Source: Candidatus Poribacteria bacterium (lineage in GTDB: Bacteria; Poribacteria; WGA-4E; PCPOR2b). From it: 64,000 nt of DNA. Below are positions 61,901 to 64,000 of the stretch, one piece after another; within the stretch, counting starts at the first letter, position 1, and the number at the start of each line of letters is the position of its first letter. The stretch covers positions 1 to 64,000 of the forward strand of contig JAJECO010000018.1 of NCBI GenBank assembly GCA_022822005.1. The letters are read 5' to 3'. A model generated the notes under the pieces. It had not been told where the DNA came from, ran no database searches, and was given only the letters and a program-made list of their open reading frames with translations. The position numbers were made by a program, and so were the translations under genes.

Positions 61901-64000
61901 CCTTCGATCTTTTCTTGCTGGACAATCCGGTTCAGATTGAGGGCGGTCTACACGTAGATTTTCAGTCGTTTGAATCTTCACGCCTTAATCTCCACACCTC
62001 ATGCCCTAATTTCAAGTTAGATTCTAAGGATTTTCAAAATCTACCGGACTATCTGCATAATTATCGTATCTTATTTGATTTGGAGGCGAAGATTACTGGT
62101 GATTTGGCTCAACCGGAGTTAACTGCTTCGATTGATGCATTCCAAAGAACGCTGCAGGTGTTGGATCTACCTCAACCTATTGAAAACTTGAAGGTTGTGA
62201 TTGAAGTTTCAGCCGGACAGAAAGAATCACCTGACTTACTTGCGGTTAATGTAAAATCGGCGGATTGGCAGTTCGCTGGCGGACGATATCATGCGTCGGG
62301 CGTTTGGAACCTACCCAGACTGGACGCTGGCTTGCCCTTGACTTCAATTGTCGAGGTTTTGGAGCAACATGATTCTGTCCGGTTCCAGCTTCACGTCAAC
62401 GGGGTAGGTGTGAATATAGGCGCTGCTTTGAATTATATAACAAAGCGTGAATTATATGATGTAGGCGGACAGGCTAATATAGGACTTACCCTACAGGGGG
62501 ATGGTTATAGCCTAGACCAGATATCAGCGACCCTCACATGTGATAGGATGCGGGCAAAAATTCATAATCGTCATTTAAGAAATATGAATCAGATCCGATG
62601 TCACTTCTCAAATCGGGAGTTTACATTTAGTCCAGTGAAGATCGGAGACAGAGACACCGCTTGGCTTAACGCTACAGGACGTATTGACCTTGATGGAAAT
62701 ATGGACTTCGCTTTAGCGTTAGATCGACTGCCTTATGGTGTGTTGGTGCCGGCGATTACGTTAACACTTTTCGACCAATCTTTCCTTAAATTTGATGGCT
62801 TTCTAACCAGTCAGATTCGTGTCAGCGGGGATATAGTGAATCCGATCATGACCGCAGAGTGGGAGTCAGACGGGCAGGTAGGAAACGCTAACCTTAGGGA
62901 TAGCGGGAGGGCAGAGTATCAGGACAAATTGCTTTCCATCCAGAATACACAGCGAATTGCTGGCGTACAAAAGCAGTTGGAAATGTCTGGGACGATTCCA
63001 ATCAACCTTGCCGTACAACCACTTCCTCTGGAGGATCGACTTCTGGATTTGCCCATTGACTTAAAACTCAAAGGGCAGCAGATTTCCTTGGTGCCGCTTG
63101 GTTTGTTGCTCCACCCGTTGATTGAACAAGCGGAGGGTATCGCCGATATAGATCTCAGAATACAGGGTACAACCGCATCGCCTTATCCCGAAGGCACGTT
63201 CTCGGCTCAACAGGGGACGCTCAAGTTGCTAAATTTTGACACGCCTATTTCTAACGGGACGTTTAAGTTACAGGCTAGCCGAGGACAAATCCGTATCCCT
63301 ACACTCAGTTTCCGGTTAGGTCAGGGGGAATATACAGCGGAAATCAACTGCGCGCTGGATGGGCTCATCGCCACAGATTTTGAAATTACCCGGTTCAGTG
63401 CACAGAAAGTACGACTTGCTGATTTTATCGGAGATCAGTCACGGTTTCTTAATCCTACGGTATCGAGGTTTCTGCGGTCCGAACCGATTGGTGCGGAAGT
63501 AATGTCAGCCGGGACTCTGAATGGATATATCACCGCGGAAGCTAGCATGCAGATTCCAATAAAGGCGTTCCTCACTCATGGTGAAACCGCATGGCTCCCG
63601 GAATTCATTAAACCTTTCAACCTCCCAAATGTAATTAAATATGTAACAGGTCAGTTAAATATCCAAGATATTCTAATCGAAGGTTTAGGCTATCAGATTC
63701 GTAATCCTAGGCCGATTGAAATCCGACTCGCCAACCAGAAACTTAGCTTAGAAGAAGGATTTAGCCTTGAAGATCAAAAATCAACCGAAGCAGAAGCTAA
63801 ACGTCTTCGAATGATTGGGTTCGGGAGTTGGGAACTCGGGAAAAGACTACTCTTCCACGTTGACATAAAAAATCTTGACCTCGGATTTATTTCGGGTTTC
63901 TTGCCTGAAGCTTATGCCGTTCGTGGTTCGTTGAATTCCTCGCTTGATGTGCGTGGGACGGATGCGGAACCGAAGATCTCATTTACATGGGAAACCCCGC
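58972..64000 (+). CDS. large TamB/AsmA-like envelope protein, 3' end outside window
   Basis: The frame is open from ATG 58972 (GGGAG four bases upstream) to the window edge, at least 1,676 residues. One membrane segment near residues 22-41 anchors the N-terminus. The rest is a long array of amphipathic beta strands, including N-terminal LESELQKRTKHPVAIDTVSG and repeated patterns such as VEGVGEMNGEISGPVSEI, typical of TamB/AsmA/DUF748-type bridge proteins that carry lipids across the periplasm or help outer-membrane assembly. The family's C-terminal TamB domain would lie beyond the window. A run of nine G at 59422-59430 lies within the frame and could be a slippage site. ATG 59017 is an alternative start. 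Confidence 0.85.
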   Translation, partial: MQSKSFHPKKIEINSMRIRSKHLILFACLGVTLILAGVLFLRSAYVLNRVRLVLESELQKRTKHPVAIDTVSGNLFTGLNIKGIQITDANPANPPLIAIEEIRVKYSLWNLAQRKILIPQFHVHQPRVNTRMAADGTINLTELIPEVESGGGGKFPLQLLISEIVIEDISVEDGIIVFEAADGSHRVRIGGIYSRSRVDGSLRNWNYRGQLEIRDGGLELNGVETPIDEFRTEFELQKDRGVLHSLRLALGNSLLILAGEANNLGQRSSQLETQMQMTFDFRDMQKIFPIPAEVEGVGEMNGEISGPVSEIAGSIAVSLPSVRLSTLQFENLAIRAEFTPHSVRITNMDALFASGKLTGGAEINLQPQQEESPTYKGWARFDSLRAEEVLPLIDFPQSVLDLNADLNGMVQFTGNSSDLRKLSLDGSMELDDARLNGVPIRPSVARYRLKDDHLSVAANLDDAEIQIHGRAGLTGSHDMALRIERIDVGKLSRIMKIPDLGGEGVLTGKSSAGAGDNPEYSLQGFLRVPEATLYDVPIGVLTTDFLYTENQVLLNSIRLAKGDSELIADGIARLTEDTPIELKVRALPLQIADYVRLAGDDYPIEGVATGKLVLDGTLARLNGRGVLQIQSAKAWDLMLDPLVLPIEIENYVVKVPDFEVFTRGQKGILNAQINPNQDYILDFQSESMKLAEIALARGLTDFLLDADLIVTAKGQANAVDPVVDVAFDFSNVTYAGNPLEDVHITGIYTNNALNFEGVGFNDTCQIRGVLESVEGIPYQIAVDAVGTNLLPFLRIFNLADYFTGTADGRIEIEGILDDLSQLKFDMTLSNAALDVKGRRVTNPAPIRVAFMDNLWRVESFVLADSRDATPFLNAVGTFPIRSEIGTPARTETTSEFAFTVEADRFPLEGLARLLGLAPLCSGDINYRLTGSGTYEAPQLELHWNIPDMMLHTPIGQISIREAVGGLAYKDGSLNVESFDLFLLDNPVQIEGGLHVDFQSFESSRLNLHTSCPNFKLDSKDFQNLPDYLHNYRILFDLEAKITGDLAQPELTASIDAFQRTLQVLDLPQPIENLKVVIEVSAGQKESPDLLAVNVKSADWQFAGGRYHASGVWNLPRLDAGLPLTSIVEVLEQHDSVRFQLHVNGVGVNIGAALNYITKRELYDVGGQANIGLTLQGDGYSLDQISATLTCDRMRAKIHNRHLRNMNQIRCHFSNREFTFSPVKIGDRDTAWLNATGRIDLDGNMDFALALDRLPYGVLVPAITLTLFDQSFLKFDGFLTSQIRVSGDIVNPIMTAEWESDGQVGNANLRDSGRAEYQDKLLSIQNTQRIAGVQKQLEMSGTIPINLAVQPLPLEDRLLDLPIDLKLKGQQISLVPLGLLLHPLIEQAEGIADIDLRIQGTTASPYPEGTFSAQQGTLKLLNFDTPISNGTFKLQASRGQIRIPTLSFRLGQGEYTAEINCALDGLIATDFEITRFSAQKVRLADFIGDQSRFLNPTVSRFLRSEPIGAEVMSAGTLNGYITAEASMQIPIKAFLTHGETAWLPEFIKPFNLPNVIKYVTGQLNIQDILIEGLGYQIRNPRPIEIRLANQKLSLEEGFSLEDQKSTEAEAKRLRMIGFGSWELGKRLLFHVDIKNLDLGFISGFLPEAYAVRGSLNSSLDVRGTDAEPKISFTWETP

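Noticed and set aside
1-64000. tRNA, rRNA, CRISPR array or prophage
   Set aside because: No cloverleaf with a TTCGAATC-type arm, no regularly spaced repeats and no phage structural genes were found. The repeats seen are dispersed elements.

Overview
The window is chromosomal DNA of moderate GC from a Gram-negative (diderm) bacterium. It carries housekeeping genes (L21, L27, L28, RNase G, Obg, RecJ, RelA/Spo, NadB, ProB, ThrB, ThrC), lipoproteins and outer-membrane proteins, and many accessory genes. A PhyH dioxygenase, a Gfo/Idh/MocA oxidoreductase, a CocE-type hydrolase, a GHL10-like protein, a PorX/PorY-like pair and abundant palindromic intergenic repeats together suggest an uncultured lineage near the FCB group, with Candidatus Poribacteria as my best guess. 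This is inference; no rRNA or tRNA gene is present to settle it.

Layout. 5-5979: an overlapping histidine kinase / PglZ-type response regulator pair, RNase G, then L21-L27 behind a strong promoter with a hairpin leader and ending in a terminator. 6189-8942: a full-length P-type ATPase in which every catalytic signature is altered. 9023-16778: a SelA-like PLP enzyme divergent from an oxidoreductase, a sodium:amino-acid symporter and livK-livH-livM. 16871-26660: a repeat-rich accessory stretch with lipoproteins, an ATP-grasp ligase, a putative metallopeptidase flanked by two 223-bp MITE-like repeats, a FIST protein, a CocE hydrolase and a PhyH dioxygenase. 27142-30780: argF-thrC-livG-livF, apparently one transcript from a consensus promoter. 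30913-37779: thiol proteins, then aspartate aminotransferase, thrB, obg and proB, and a YCF48-like protein. 38029-41660: an E1-like enzyme gene behind a run of toxin-antitoxin-like genes and their decayed remnants. 41921-44359: a sulfite/nitrite reductase fused to a TusA domain. 44772-46923: a consensus promoter, a long leader, an OmpR-type regulator and an outer-membrane protein. 47115-58662: recJ-relA, rpmB, a GHL10-like protein, nadB, a thioesterase, a HEAT lipoprotein and an acetyltransferase. 58972 to the window end: a very large TamB/AsmA-like protein, still open at the edge.

How the parts connect. Several clusters concern amino acids (Liv transporter, symporter, ArgF-like, ThrB, ThrC, ProB, aminotransferase). 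The Liv transporter is split between two loci about 10 kb apart. Good sigma70-like promoters (TTGACA, 17 bp, TATAAT types) occur on both strands and several times decide which start codon is right. The most unusual items are the catalytically degenerate P-type ATPase, the operon of HEPN-like, PIN, HicB-like, unknown and E1-like genes, the MITE-flanked metallopeptidase cassette, and the long leader before the OmpR-type regulator.
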